64,000 nt of DNA from Scedosporium boydii (GCA_002221725.1 NJFT01000011.1:302014-366013), one strand, 5' to 3'. Positions 23,349 through 37,093 are shown, counted from the first letter of the stretch. The notes: generated by a model not told the origin, from the letters alone. A program made the numbers and translations.

Positions 23349-23834
23349 ATGGGCATCCACTCGATAGTCAACACCTGCTCCCACCTCCAAAACGCCTCCC
23401 GCGCCCGCCTCGGCCTCACCTCCATCCCCAACAACAAATACAACCTCCTCCTCGCCCTCGCCCTCCACCGCGCCGGCTACATCTCCAGCGTCACCCGCGG
23501 CGGCCCGACCCCCCCGGACCCGGAGACCATCAACTCCCAACCTCCCGAACCAGTCACCCACGCCAACGTTGCGACGAGGAGGCTCTGGCTCGGCCTCAAG
23601 TACTGGGACGGCAAGCCCGTCTTGTCCAACCTCCAGTCCGTCAGCAAGCCCAAGAGGCTGGTGACCATGAATCTGACGGGCCTTGAGAGGATGGTGAGGG
23701 GGCTGCCGTCGCAGCAGTTCCCTGGCTTGACTTTGGGCGAGTCGCTTTTCCTGTCGACTGATTTGGGTGTTATGGAGGCGAGGGAGGCGATTGAGAGGCA
23801 CCGAGGTGGACTTCTATTGTGTAGGGTGTCATAA
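23349..23834 (+). CDS. MRPS8: Mitochondrial small ribosomal subunit protein uS8m
   Basis: An intronless 161-residue protein. The start, MGIHSIVNTCSHLQNASRAR, corresponds to the uS8 N-terminal pattern in which the Leu/Asn-Ala segment contacts 16S-type rRNA. ALHRAGYISSVTRG matches the conserved first domain. The end, GLTLGESLFLSTDLGVMEAREA followed by GGLLLCRVS, is a variant of the bacterial GGLLLCKI/V end that packs against rRNA. The family places it in the body of the mitoribosomal small subunit, needed for translation of mitochondrially encoded respiratory subunits. No long cleavable presequence is seen, which is usual for fungal uS8m. Its neighbours are unrelated. Identification is confident from the signature ends and length. 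Confidence 0.92.
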   Translation: MGIHSIVNTCSHLQNASRARLGLTSIPNNKYNLLLALALHRAGYISSVTRGGPTPPDPETINSQPPEPVTHANVATRRLWLGLKYWDGKPVLSNLQSVSKPKRLVTMNLTGLERMVRGLPSQQFPGLTLGESLFLSTDLGVMEAREAIERHRGGLLLCRVS

Positions 23835-24636
23835 TGAATGGAAGATAGGGAGTGTACGAGCGGGAGGAAGAAAAGGAGCTGGAAAGCGGTATTGCACCCT
23901 ATGTTGGGTGTTGAGGAGTGGATCTGGATCTGGAGTTTAGCCCATCTCAGCAGCCGGCATTTGGCATTTGGCATTTGGCCCTTCCTCACCAATTTGTATA
24001 TTATATTGTTAGACAAACCCATCCTCTTGAGAAAATACTTGGCAATCATAGACAGAACCGTGTATCACTTGGACACTGGCCAGCTATCTATACGACGGAG
24101 AGTTATAGGATTTGTACGTGGGAGAGAGAGGGGTGATGCAGTTTCAAATTTTAAACAACTATCTGTATCAAAATGTACCTATTCAAAAAGAAAACATTGA
24201 AACACATCTACACAAAATCCAGAAGATGCTGTCCTTACACCGGTGATGTCGTGCGGTGTGTGCGAATGTGTTGAAGGAGGAAAAAAAGGCGGAAGAAGAA
24301 ACTAGAAAATATGAGAGAAAGCCAAAAAGGTATATGGAGAAACAAGACGGGAGAAGACAAGATGGAAACAGTTGAAGAAGAAAAAGGAATAAAAAGAAGC
24401 AGAAATAGAACACAAACGCCTTTTGCTCCGTCAAGTGCGCCTCGCTTTTTTTTGTAGCTCTAAGGTATCAATATGAGGTTCCTCCACTTACTACATGTTT
24501 GCAAAAACCACGGAATCGACAACAATTTGCCTTCTAAATTTGCCGAATAAAATGGCCATCGCTTCCCCGGGCAACTTTATTTCCTCTCCGGACTAAATGG
24601 GATTCCTGTCCATGCATATCGTGGGATATAACACCT
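23835..24636. other. Convergent 3' flanks
   Basis: This 802-base stretch lies between the ends of the convergent uS8m and 612-residue protein genes. It holds a tandem CATTTGG repeat (ggcatttggcatttggcatttgg, near 23957-23980) and purine-rich sequence at 24270-24410 that gives a false leucine/phenylalanine-rich frame on the minus strand. I see no gene. Confidence 0.5.
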
Positions 24637-26596
24637 TTACCACGTCTCCAGCTCGGCTTCGGTAGTGGGAATAGCTGCGGCGGCATCGGCTTCAGGGGCA
24701 ATCACGGGACCGTCTTCAATGGCAGCGGCCTCGGATGGGGGAATAACATCCGTTTCGTCGGACACGGTAGGCTCGATCGCCTCGACCGCCTCGACCGCGT
24801 CCTCTGCTTCGATCGGGGCAGCAGTTGGAGCAATCTCCGCAGTCTCAACGGGCTCTTCATTGATTTCGAGCTTCGCGACGTCAGAGGCAAGCTCGGCAAC
24901 TGAAGCAGAATCCTCCTGGGTCGAGGGCTGTTCCACGGCCGGCTCTTCAGGCTCTTCAAGTTCCTGATGCTTCTCCACGGGCTCGATAGTCGGCTCAGCG
25001 ACCTCCGCATCCTTGACGTCTGCGACGACAGCCGGTTCTGTAGGCTCCGCGGGAGCTGTCTTGCTAGCGGCCGCCTTTGCAGCCTCGACCATCTCTTCGG
25101 TAATGGGCTCTGCAGCAGGTGGTTCCTTCGCCGCGCTGCCGGGAGTCGCTGTCCTTGAGGGGCTAACAGATCGAGAAGCTAGCCTCCTGTTTCTAGAGAC
25201 ACTCCTGACTCGGTTCTCTCCCCGCTGCCCAGACCGGTCACCCTGCCGCGTAGGGGCGCGCTTAACCGGGGGTTTCCTTGGTGGGGTGACGGGAGCTTTC
25301 TCCGAGGTTTTCGACTTGGAACTCTGTGTTGGACGCATCATGCGAGCGAGGAAGCCTTCATCAACCTGCTTTTCCTTCTTGAGAGCAGGTTTCTCCGGAG
25401 TCGTCTTCTTAGGCGGGGGCCCCACACTAGGTCGGGGACGACCGATGGAGGAAGATTTCCGCCTGAGCGTGGAGGCGGACGTAGAGGTGCTAGCCCGGCT
25501 CGAGGAACGAACGAGGGACTGTGCCGCGTGGTGGCTACCAGCAGAGCCTGAGGAGAGACGTGCCGAGTTGATCTTGGAGCCTGATGCCGCGGTCTGTGCC
25601 ATGAGGCTTGGGGGGAGCTTGACTGGTTTCGTGGGAGACTTGGGCTTGGGCTTAACGAAGCCGATGCCCGAAGTCAAGCTATTGGAGGGAGAAACATGAA
25701 TCGGCGGCGGCTTTCTGGCGGCAGAGGATGGTGTAGCCTTCTGGGAGGGGGCCGCGGAAGCCGGTTTGGTGGGCGTGGCAGTTGCCGTCGTCTTCTTTGG
25801 AGCAACGAGTGCCGGGGAACGGGGGGCCTTCGCGACCCTGGGCTCGCGGAGAGAGGGGCTGGCGAGAGGCTTGACGACTGAGGGGGACTTTGCACCAGCT
25901 CTTGTGGGAGGCTTAGCAGCGGAGGAGACGGGAAGATGCGCCGGGCGAGGGCGAGTGTCGGCCTTTGCATCGGTGCTCGGCTTAGTTGGGGTGTCTCGGG
26001 CTTGTTTTGTGCCCGACTTGGGTGCCGTCTTTGGGGCCGATTTGAGCTTTGGCTCTTGAGGGGCCCTTTGAGGAGAAGCGGAAGCACCCGTAGCCCTACT
26101 CGTCGTGGTCGGGTGAGTCTCGGGGGCTAAGGGGATCGGGACCGGCTCTGTGCTGAATTCGATATGAATGCTCTTGACCGGCTCTTCAAGGGCTATGATG
26201 GACTCGGGCTTTTCGGGGACGCTGGTAGCAACCGTTTCGGCACCTTCGGTGGTTTCGTTACTTAGACGACGTCTTGAAACACTTGACTCGCCACTATGAT
26301 CTCTCCGGAGGCCAACCCTACCGTCCTTTTCAATAGCGATGAAATTGGTCCGAACTTTCGACAGCGGTTTCGCGTCGATATTGCCTAATGCTCAGGGACA
26401 TGGTTAGTAACACACCTCTGTCGCCTTGGGGAAGAAGAATACAGCAGGGGCCTAGAGCCATTTGCGGAGTCGAAATATAAGGGATGAGAACTTGGGTCTT
26501 CTTACCGGAAGGGCCAGGGGTACGTCCACGCTCGGGAGGGCTTACAGCATCGCCCTTGTTTTCAAACATCGCCCGAAGGTTCCTGACTTGACTCAT
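24637..26596 (-). CDS. Low-complexity fungal protein with conserved N-terminal block
   Basis: Two exons, 26596-26506 and 26384-24637, encode 612 residues; the 121-nt intron splits a Gly codon after RTPGPSG. The N-terminus is MSQVRNLRAMFENKGDAVSP, followed after the intron by PLSKVRTNFIAIEKDGRVGL. These two blocks look constrained, whereas the next 500 residues are biased: Pro/Lys/Ser/Ala-rich to about residue 330, and then Glu/Ala/Val-rich and strongly acidic to the end. The chain ends TTEAELETW. Related fungal proteins have been labelled mucin-like. I see no signal peptide, membrane span or catalytic motif, so a cytosolic scaffold or cytoskeleton-linked role is only a guess. Reading exon 2 upstream of about 25677 needs the intron model, because there is no ATG in that exon's first part. 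Confidence 0.7.
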
Positions 26597-29500
26597 TTTG
26601 CTGGTGAATATATCAGAGCTTCTGCGAGTTGACCTTGAAGGGGTTGAGAGGGTATGTCCTTGCGGACGATTGGTTCTAGGGGCGGACTGAGGGTGGTCGA
26701 ATGGATGTATATTAGCGCTCGCAACTGCAGACGAGCGAGTTCAGTGTCGACCGAGGAAAGTTAAGAAGGGCGTCTGTTTGGTGGATGATGGGCGACAGCG
26801 ACAGCCACGGCCAAACCGAGGTCGAGGGCGAAGTCGGGAGGGTGAGAGGAGTACTCGTATCGTGTCGGACGAAAAGGCTGCATGCCGCGGATGGGCTGAG
26901 CAGGTCTATCAACTCCAGGCGGGGGAAACCAAGGAGTTGGGGACGTGGTCACGACATGCGACGGCACATAGAGGCGAGGTCAACAAGCTGCGATGAGATG
27001 AGGCTAGAGGCGGGGGGTGGTATGAAAGGACAGATGCGAGGAAGGAGAGGAAAGGACAAAAAAAAAACCAATGTGGCCTGGGATGTGCGCGTTGATGCCT
27101 TTAGCACGGAGGATGGAGATCAGTTGTTGATGTGACGGGGTACCATGGAGGACGGATACAGGAGCAAACGAGTGGCTCTTTCATTAAACAGACGAGGCAA
27201 GTGGTTGTACTGGGTTAGGTACAAGTCACATTTGGAAACTGGAAACCGTGGAAAGTAGTACTTGTACACGCTCCTTCCCACGGAGAAATACAAGGATGAA
27301 GTACGAAGTTATTCTCGATGTTGTCGTAAACGTGAGATGGTGACGGATCAATTGATGGGTCCGTTTGATTCGGGTCCTTTAATTACATGGGACGTTTCCC
27401 CCTAAAACGGGCACTAGAGCCCTTCTGTAAATTTGATTGGGACCCCTGATTATTCCCAAACCGGAATGCTCTTGGGGCCTTTTCGGGGTTGGGACCCTCC
27501 TTCCAGTTTCCTTTGAGGTACTTCGCAATGTGTGGTGTACTTTGATGATGCATGTAGGAAGTACTTGTAGTAGAGAGACGATGTGGCCCAGCCGTCTGTA
27601 GCAGTACCAGGTACAATGTGGCATTGTGCCTTTTAAGTTGTTTGAAGATGGTGGCCTTGAAGCATAAACATTGGCGAACTGGGGGTTTACGGAGGGTGTC
27701 AGGGGTTGTTCATGTGCAACAGGTCCTCTCGGCGTGAGCGGAAGATTAGCGTCAGGATGGTCAGGACATTCAGGACGGTCAAGATTATCTCCACAGGATG
27801 CGGAGCGTGTCCTGTCCAACAGAACTCAATGGCTTGGGCTTTGGATGGCTTGGGGGCCGTGGACAACCATCTTTGATCTTGGCCTGGCCTGTCTGGATAC
27901 TTCAGGAACACCAAACCAATTGATTAGTATGGCCCTATGTACAAGTACTTGGTCCCCTTGTCCTGGTCCCCTATTACGTCGGTGCACAATTAGGGTGCTG
28001 CAGTCTTACGAAGTACTTGTAACCAGTCCGCTTCTCCTTCCTCGCCAACGTGTGACCTGGACGCCATGCTCAACAAGCTACATACATGGATACTTTCCTA
28101 GGCAGGTAACAAACCGTTCAGAATAACGACACTCATAGTGAGTGGGTGGCGCTCAGCAGTGTGATAGTCGAAGACTAAAATAACATGAAGTGGCCCCTCT
28201 GGCCTATTTCATTGTTGACAAGCTGTTACTAACTTGTTCATCCGATCTCTCTCTGCGTTTCTCGGCAACGGGTAGCGCCTCGCGCTCATGGTCCCACGAG
28301 ATTGGGAGCCGTACCAAATACGGAGTAGCCCAGAGTCTCGTGAGATGCAGGATATTTATGTTCGAAGTACGAAGTATGTAATATGAGTGAGTATCTTGCC
28401 CCTGGTTACATATTTGACGCATCTCATGCAAAACCTGCACATGCAATGCACCGCCCGCTGCATTTGATTAGGGGAATGAGTCTCTCGCGTAGGTGGCAGA
28501 ACGAGCAAAGGCAGATGTTCTCAAAATGGACGCTCCCTTTATTAAGCTTAGGTATTAGTTATTACTGTTTTTGAAGGGACCAGACTCATACATGAATACT
28601 CCGTCCTTCGTACCTGTGCACTCATAACTATCTCGTTATCCACCATCGGATTCTTCGAGCATTAATATGCAATATTGGCAGGATCGACGCCCATCATAAT
28701 ACTCGTCAATGATGTATGGTACGAGGGTATTTTCCGGAGGCATATTCGGGACGACGGATTTGGAGGAAGTCTCCGAGGTCAACGTCGCTGGTGTGTACGA
28801 TGCACGCCTGTGTGTCGTCTCACAATAACGATGGCACGAGTGCCATCGGGGAGAAAAAGAGGGGAAGGCTACAAAGTCTCGCCTTCGCGAATGCAACTGG
28901 AGCTCTCTCGTTCAAAAGTGATGCCGCAGTGGGCGATTCCTCCAGAGCCTATGCTACCTCGCTAGTCATGGAGACGACGAACTTGAAGATCAGGCATCCG
29001 ATGTTTCGGCCCCAACCCGTATATTCACTCTCGGCATTAGGGCAGGCAGGTTGATGAGGAGCAACCGCGGGACTGAGTAAATTAAATGCTATGTACGAAG
29101 GAGTTTCCCCTCCATGATTGCCCGTGAAGGCATGAACCTGGTTTGAGACGTTTCTAGAAGGCGCTATGTTTCCGCTGGCTATGAGTGGATGTAACGTCAA
29201 ATAACACTACACATTATCCGAGGAACCAGTGACCAAGGTTAAAACCAACCGCTGCTGGGCGAGTTGCTCTTCCAGTTGACTTGATTGATTATTGATGATG
29301 TGTAGAAGTGGGAATTCGAGCCCCAATGCTGTAAAGACTGCGCCGAGTCATCTTCGAGGTGTTTGATGATTCAATGTTAGATGCTGTCGGGTTCAATGGG
29401 TGAATTAAACATTGATCAATCAATTAATGCAAGGGTTGTCGCGATGTCATTCTATAATCAATTGATATCAGTTGATTCCTGTCGAATTGTAGAGGGGTTG

Positions 29501-29645
29501 TAGGCTCGAGAGCTTGGCCGATGGCCGGACCTGCGTTTTGCACTATCCGAACCGCTCTCCCAAAAATTGTAAACTTTTTTACACCTTCCTCTTCTTCCCA
29601 GCTCTCACCCAAACCACCCCTTCACATCAGCATCCCAAACTCACA
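26597..29645. other. Gene-poor 3-kb region with motif copies
   Basis: The left part is the promoter of the 612-residue protein gene. The right 200 bases are the leader of homoisocitrate dehydrogenase. Motif copies occur near 27298 (GAAGTACGAAG), 28007 (TTACGAAGTACTTG), 28361-28377 and 29094, with a TACGGAGTA variant near 28318. I see no supportable gene. Confidence 0.55.
28361..28377. repeat. TTCGAAGTACGAAGTAT motif copy
   Basis: Two overlapping CGAAGTA units in gene-free DNA, part of the dispersed GTACGAAGTAC family. Confidence 0.6.
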
Positions 29646-30841
<1,196 letters not shown>

Positions 30842-31502
30842 AGAAATGCCAGCCGGACGTGTGAGGGTAGATGTGTAGGACTATAAAACTTGTTTGGGTG
30901 ATCCTCTGATGTGATCCTGTATTTGAAGATATCAACTAGCTAGAGCAGGTTTTAAAAAGTGTTTCGGTCCTTCACTTCTAGTACCCAAGTGATACCCAGT
31001 TGATGATGTTCTTGGTATGAGAGTGGATTTGTCAAGTTACATGGTCTATATTTTAAGTACACATTCATGCCAACGGTTCCCTCCTTTTTGGTTTCGATCT
31101 CATTAACACACTCCCCGAATAATATCGTAGTCCCGGAGCCAACTGGTAAATCTATGCCGTACATGAGCCCAAGAAATGGAACCCTTGCCTCGTCGCTTGA
31201 CTTGCCCTTCTTCTGCAAACAAATGTTACAATTGTAAATATGGGGATAGCCTCCAGGCGCCATGCATCAAAACAGTACTCTTTTTCTTTTTCTTCCCACC
31301 TCCGTTCGAGCAAATTAGTAAAACAAGTGGTGTAAGAAGTCGTATAATACATGCATAGTCAACGGAGTGGTCACCATATGTCCAATCTCCATAATGCCGG
31401 ACGCTGGATGATAGCGACCCATGGTAATGGATTCCCGAGGAGTAGAGAGAATTTATTTCTCAGTGCCCCTCTTCCCGTTCCGATAGCTTTGTAGCTAAAT
31501 GC
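30842..31502. other. Convergent 3' flanks
   Basis: This stretch holds the 3' untranslated regions of the convergent homoisocitrate dehydrogenase and mEF-G genes. I see no gene or notable repeat. Confidence 0.5.
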
Positions 31503-34191
31503 TTATTTGGTTCGCTTAGCCTCGAGCTCCTTCTGGTAGTTGGCAACCAGCTCCTTTCTGTAGGTGACAGTTAGCAATCAAGAACTCCAAGGGTTCTCCC
31601 GTATGGGAATTAAGGGGGATAAGAGGGTTTGTGGATCTTACTGGAGATGAGGAGGCGCAGGGGCGTAGTGGCTGAACTCGAGGTTGAACTCGCCCTTGCC
31701 CTGAGTGGCAGCTCTCAACTGGGTGCTGAAGCCAAACATGGAGTTGAGACTGCAGTCAGAGACGCTGGTAAAGTCCTCAGAGCCGACCTCAGTATCGTGA
31801 ATGGTCGCGGTACGCTTGTTCAGGAGCATAAGAATGTTGCCCTGGAACTCGTTGGGGGCCGTGATGTGGGTCTTCATGAGGGGCTCCAGCACCTGACCGT
31901 TGGCCTCCTTGAAGGCCTTCTCGAAGGCCATTTGAGTAGCCAAGCTGAAGGCGTAATCGGAAGAGTCAGTAACGTGAGTGGAACCGTCGTTGATGACCAT
32001 CTTGACACCAATGACCTTGTGGCCAAGGAGAGGACCCTTCTGGCACGCCTGCTCGAAACCCTTGGCGCAAGCGCTGAGGAACTTCTCGGGAATGCTGCCA
32101 CCGACGACTTGCTGCTCAAAGAGGTTTGTCTCGGGGTCCTCGTTGGGCTCAATCCAGCCGGCAACACGGGCATAGTCTCCAGGACCACCCGACTGGCGCT
32201 TGAGGAGGAAGTCAAACTCGGTTCGCTGGCCAATAGTTTCTCTGTACGAGACACGGGGTTGTCCGGTCACGCAGTCTACCTTGTACTCTCGGCGAAGACG
32301 CTCGACGTAGATTTCGAGATGGAGTTCGCCCATACCAGAAATGATGGTCTCCTCGCTTTCGGGGTCGACGTGAAGTCGGAAAGTCGGGTCCTCGCGCTGG
32401 AAGCGGTTCATGGCCTTGCTGAAGTTATCGGCGTCACTCGACTTCTTGGGCTTGATGGAGAGCGACATGACGGCCTCGGGAACGAACATGGACGACATGG
32501 CGTAAGGGAGCCCACCGTCGGTGAAGGTGTCACCCGAAGCACAGTCAACACCGAAGACGGCGCAGATTTCGCCGGCGCCGATCTCGTTTACGTCCTCCAA
32601 TTCGTTGGAGTGCATGCGCACAATCCTGGGGATCCTGACCTTCTTGCCAGTTCGGGAGTTGAAGAGGTAGCTGCTCTTCTTTAGCTTGCCTTGGTAGACT
32701 CGGATGTATGTGAGCTGGCCGTAGTTGTTCTCCTCGAGCTTGAAGGCCAGTCCAACAAACGGCAGAGAGTTATACGGCACAAGAGCGACGGGTTCCTCGT
32801 TCTTGGATGTGTCGAGACCCAAGTTTTCAACCTCACCGGGGTCCGGCAGGTAATCGCAGACGGCATCGAGGACGGGCTGGATACCCTTGTCGCCGAGAGC
32901 GGTACCCATCATCACGGGGGTAAACTTGAGGCCGATGGTGGCGCGTCGGATGGCAGCCTTGATCTGGGGGATGGTAGGCTCTTGCTCGTCCAGGAACATC
33001 TCGGCCATTTCATCATCAACATCGGCGAGCTTCTCGATGAGGACCTGCCTCTTCTCAAGTGCTATGTCCTTGAATTGGGCGGGGATCTCGTCGGTCACCC
33101 TGACCTTGGTGCCTCTGGGTCCTTCGAAGTAGATGGCCTTCATCTCGATAATGTCGATGACACCCTGGAAGTCGCTCTCGGCGCCCATGGGGATCTGAAT
33201 AGCAGCGGCGGGGATCTTGAGCTTGGAGTTGATCTGCTCAACGGCCTTCCAGGGGTTCGCACCCATGCGATCCATCTTGTTGACGAAACTGATGCGGGGG
33301 ACGTTGTACCTCTTCATCTGACGATCGACGGTGATGGTCTGACTCTGCACGGCGCTCACGGCGCAGAGAATCATGACGGCACCATCAAGGACACGAAGAG
33401 CACGCTCGACCTCAATGGTGAAGTCAATATGGCCCGGGGTGTCGATGAGATTGATGTGGAACTGCTTGTCCTCGCCATCCTCGGTCTTGGTCCAGTCGCA
33501 GAAGGTCGCGGCGGACTGGATGGTGATACCCTTCTCACGCTCGAGATCCATAGAGTCCATCTTGGCACCGACGGAATCCTTGCCTCGGACCTCGTGTATC
33601 GCCTTGATTCGGCCCGTGTAGAAGAGAATTCGCTCAGTACACGTCGTTTTCCCGCTGTCGATGTGGGCCTAAAGGAAGGAAATGTTGCCTGGTTAGACGA
33701 TTGTAGCTTGGGGGGCGAGGGGTGAGAGGCGGGAGAGGTATAAAAGCGAGGGCTGTTGAACATACAGCGATTCCGATATTTCGTACTCGCGAAAGCCTGA
33801 GTGCTTCCTCAGGGCTCATGCGCGCCGCGGCGGTCTCAGCGGTCACATTGGAAGCCTCTTCCTGGGCCGCCCGTAAACTAATGGACGCAAATGTGTTAGC
33901 CAACGATGGCATGACCAACTCGTTGCCACCAGCCTACCTTCACCGGGGCAGGGGGGCAAGTGAAAAGATAAAAACATACGCTTCAGCAGCAGCCGAGGAT
34001 CGTAACCTCAGCGACGTTGTGAAACTCCGGCATGACGACACTAAAGAAACGCGAGCCGGCTGAGGGCTACTCGAGGGCTGCGCGACGTGGTAAGTGTTGA
34101 GGAAGCTCAAGCGCTGGGCGCGACTGGCCAGAGAATGGGATGGACGGAGCAGACCGCCATTGACGGCCCTGGCGGCTCTGATGACCCTCAT
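31503..34191 (-). CDS. MEF1: Mitochondrial elongation factor G1
   Basis: Four exons, 34191-33980, 33877-33766, 33668-31642 and 31557-31503, sum to 2406 nt and encode 801 residues, the normal mEF-G1 length. The first about 65 residues are Arg/Ser-rich and end near [10 protein letters not shown], a classical matrix-targeting presequence. The P-loop [10 protein letters not shown] begins near residue 107 and is split by intron 2. Then come [20 protein letters not shown] (switch I), DTPGHIDF (G3), NKMDRMG (G4), and EF-G domains II-V with [16 protein letters not shown] at the end. It drives GTP-dependent translocation on the mitoribosome. The last exon codes only about 18 residues ([17 protein letters not shown]). 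Yeast MEF1 is the family reference; the presence of translocation domain IV motifs separates it from recycling factor mEF-G2 only at family level. Confidence 0.94.
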
Positions 34192-35448
34192 CGCGAACTC
34201 AAGTCTGCAGTGACGAACAGACTTCTAGATCATTGGCAATGGGTGGGAAAGAAGAGGTGTGGTTGGTATGAAGGATAATCCTCGAGTAGCCTCTTCCGAG
34301 ACTTTTTTTTTTTTTTCCCTTGTCCTCGCGGTACAAAGTATATTGTAGCACCGTCAACCGGGATCCACCGAATCAGGAGATGCTTTCTCCCATCTCCTAT
34401 TGTGGTTGGTTCAGTCTGGATTGACAGGGGCCATCGATTTGACTAAGACCTTTTTAGTGGTGTACTTCAAGGTATACATCAACCTCGCACTTTGACACGA
34501 CCGAAGACGAAGTATTTCCGGCGGTCCCTGTCATCAACGGGCGAATGGGAATATCTCGGTTGATGATTACGGACACAAGCTACCATGTTACCTGAGTTTC
34601 TCCTTCCCTTCCAACGGCTCAATGGCTGAACCAAGACTCTGCTCTTCTTCGTTCATTGACATTGTTAGCGACCAAGCTCAATTGTTCTTCAGAGAGACCT
34701 GAACGTGGTCCTGTTTTAATCTCGAATGGGAATTTCCTACTACGATTGGTGGGAGGTGGGATGTGAGAACCGCAAGACGTGCCATCGTCGATAGCTGTTG
34801 ATGGAACACGTTCGATTCCTTCATCTTTTTTTTTCCATAGAAATCAGGAAGATTGGTAGAAGCGGATTCGGATACGCATTCCCTGAAAGCCCTCTCCAGT
34901 TCTGGCTCGGATGGTCACATTCACGGTGCAGCAAGATGCCACAGTGACGGGACGATACTGTGTTTCCTTGAACTATTTATTTTGACGTAGGTGTTACCAC
35001 GCCGCTGTATAAGTGTCCAGCTGTTCATCATGTTTGCAATTACATCCCACGGATGTTGTTACACTCTGTCTCCCTGCGCTCGAGGATGAGACAGATGGGG
35101 GAGAGAGGAGAGTTGGCATGACCTAGTAGTTCTCAACATCAACGGAAACAAGCGGAAAAAGGAGGTAAAAGGTATTCCCCGTGTACAAGCAATTCATCTA
35201 CAGTGCGCTCTGCTTGTCATGCCCAACCGAATGAACAAACAACAACTTCCGTGACAGTCATACAAAAATACAGAAGTGCTCCCAAACGCCTCGCCATGTA
35301 TCTCCCCAGCCAGTCCCCGTTCAAGATGTTTATTAGGCCCGCATTACCACCTGCTATACGAGAAGGTGCTGCAACATCCGTCTCGGCCTCGAAAATATTC
35401 GTGAGTAATGCATAGTATCATTGATAGTCCACAAGAGAGCGCTTGCGT
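34192..35448. other. Intergenic region
   Basis: The left part is the mEF-G promoter, with a T14 run at 34303-34316 (A14 on the gene's strand, about 110 bases upstream of the start). The right part is the 3' flank of the protease gene. I see no gene. Confidence 0.5.
34303..34316. promoter_or_regulatory. T14/A14 tract upstream of mEF-G
   Basis: A homopolymer about 112-125 bases upstream of the mEF-G start codon. Poly(dA:dT) tracts are common nucleosome-depleting promoter elements in fungi, so a promoter role is plausible but not shown. Confidence 0.4.
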
Positions 35449-37093
35449 CTAGAGCACCATCCAGAACGCCGCAGCCATTGCTAAGACGGGCGATGCTCCA
35501 AACACGCCGGGGGTCCACGCGGCATTCCGGAAGCCGTTTCGAGCGTTATAAGCGGGATCAACGAGCTTAGCTGGCGTGTCGGTCTGGCCCTGGTTCGGAG
35601 CCTCCGTTGCCGATGGTATAGATCCGTTAGACGGGAAGGCCACAATGGCGCTTTTCGTCTCGTTGAAATCGGTTTGCGCGATTCCAATCTCATTATTGAC
35701 AAGATCAAAGACGACGTAGGCCGAGCGCAGGAAAGTCCCTCCCAAAATGTACGGCTCCCCGCCAAAGTCCTGGATGCCGAAGAGGCAAGCCTCCTGCCCC
35801 TCGTACTTGCTGCCGCTGGGGAATAGGGGTGCCCTTCCGAGGGTAAGGTCCAAAACTAATTCGTCCATCGGAACGGTGACCTTTGGTCCTCCGGGCCCGC
35901 CAAAACCAAACGTGAATTTTCCCGGGCTGTCGCGCCGGTAGCAAGGAATAAGTGGTTGGCGCAAGACGGAGGAAAACTCGGCGCCGACTTCCTCCCAAAT
36001 CTGCTTCACAAGATCGATCGGTAGAGAGGTGAGAGTGGTGCCGGAATCGAGGATGACCTCGATTGGGAAGCTCGCCGAGGTGAGAGTGTCGCTTCCCGAT
36101 GGACTGTTCGCCTCGACCGAGGTCATGGATATCCGGAAGTGGTCGAAAACAGTGTCGAACGTATCCGGGATCGTAGTAGGGTTGACCTTGACCTTCATCA
36201 TGTCGCCGACATACTTTTCGGTATCAACTCCGCCAAAGAGGATGCTTCCCATCGGAGAACCTGTTCCTGTTAGCTTATGCTCCTTGCACGTGGCTCCTAA
36301 AGCACCGTCGAACAACTTACTTAGATCGTTGAGCCAGAGGCTGTAGGCTATGGTACTCGTGATGTTGCTATTCGCCAGCGCAACTGGCAAGTTGTCGTAG
36401 ATAACGCTAGCCGTCTCGAAAGAAGCTTCGTTGATCGAATAGCCAACCCCAATCACGCCATGACTTAAAGTCGTGTTAAGCCCCAGGCCCATTGTGAAGT
36501 TGGCTAGCTCCGAGTCGCCTATTTCGAGAGTGTCGCGGAAGTAATCTCCCCGGACGTAGGAATTGTCCAAATATGTGATTTTGAGCTTATCGGAAAGGAA
36601 ATTTGCGTGGGTTCGTGAAGATTTGGGGTCGTCTGAAAGGATAACCAAACGTTTTAGCTTCTCGCTGATAATGCCAAACCACGGCCCTCCCTCTCACAGC
36701 TCTCAGAAGAGAGAGGGAGAGAGAGAGATGCGGGTCTCAAAAACTAGAAACAGAAAACTTACAACTACCTAACGGGCACGGATCGAGGGAGAAGCTCGAC
36801 GAGCAAATCGGAGCGTTTCTCGCAGGGATCCAGGTGTCGCTGCTTCCACTATCGAGCAGCAGCACGACATCCTGCGGAGGCGTACCTATGGTACATGTTG
36901 AGAAATAACCCCCGCGCTGCTTCTCGTTCGTTATCACCTCCTCGACTGTTTGGCCTGCTCTGCGCCGTAGAACGGGAGCCTCGGGATTCCGCTTTTCTTC
37001 GAATTGAAGCAGCAAGACGCCGGGAACAGGCTGGGAGCCTAGCGCGTTCACAGCCAGCGCGCCCGCCGCAATAAGGTAGCTCGATCTCCTCAT
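35449..37093 (-). CDS. GPI-anchored aspartyl protease, yapsin-like
   Basis: Three exons, 37093-36763, 36632-36321 and 36260-35449, encode 484 residues. Residues 1-20 are a signal peptide (MRRSSYLIAAGALAVNALGS). A propeptide with dibasic and RRR sites (about 34-45) follows. The two catalytic aspartates sit in DSGSSDTW (D81) and DSGTTLTSLP (about D286), as in pepsin-family A1 enzymes. There are several N-glycosylation sequons (NFT, NTT, NIT, NGS). The tail has a Ser/Thr/Asn-rich stretch and a hydrophobic end (VFGASPVLAMAAAFWMVL), fitting a GPI-anchor signal. Such enzymes act at the plasma membrane or cell wall on wall proteins and precursors. A 60-nt segment at 36261-36320 reads open but has GTAAGT, GCTAACA and CAG signals, and its removal restores the family spacing LNDLSSPMGSILFGG; I treat it as an intron. 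Confidence 0.9.
36261..36320 (-). other. Stop-free 60-nt intron in the protease gene
   Basis: On the coding strand it starts GTAAGTTGTTC, has GCTAACA ten bases before the final CAG, and is exactly 20 codons long without a stop. Splicing gives NDLSSPMGSILFGG; retention inserts 20 residues (KLFDGALGATCKEHKLTGTG) into the beta-hairpin before the conserved ILFGG. Confidence 0.75.

Noticed and set aside
24183..24434. Phe/Leu-rich 83-codon minus-strand frame resembling a membrane protein
   Set aside because: It is the complement of a purine-rich AGAA/AAG stretch in a 3' flank; there is no support as a gene.
31629..33725. Two long plus-strand frames (351 and 344 codons)
   Set aside because: Both are antisense to the mEF-G exon, whose motifs are unambiguous.
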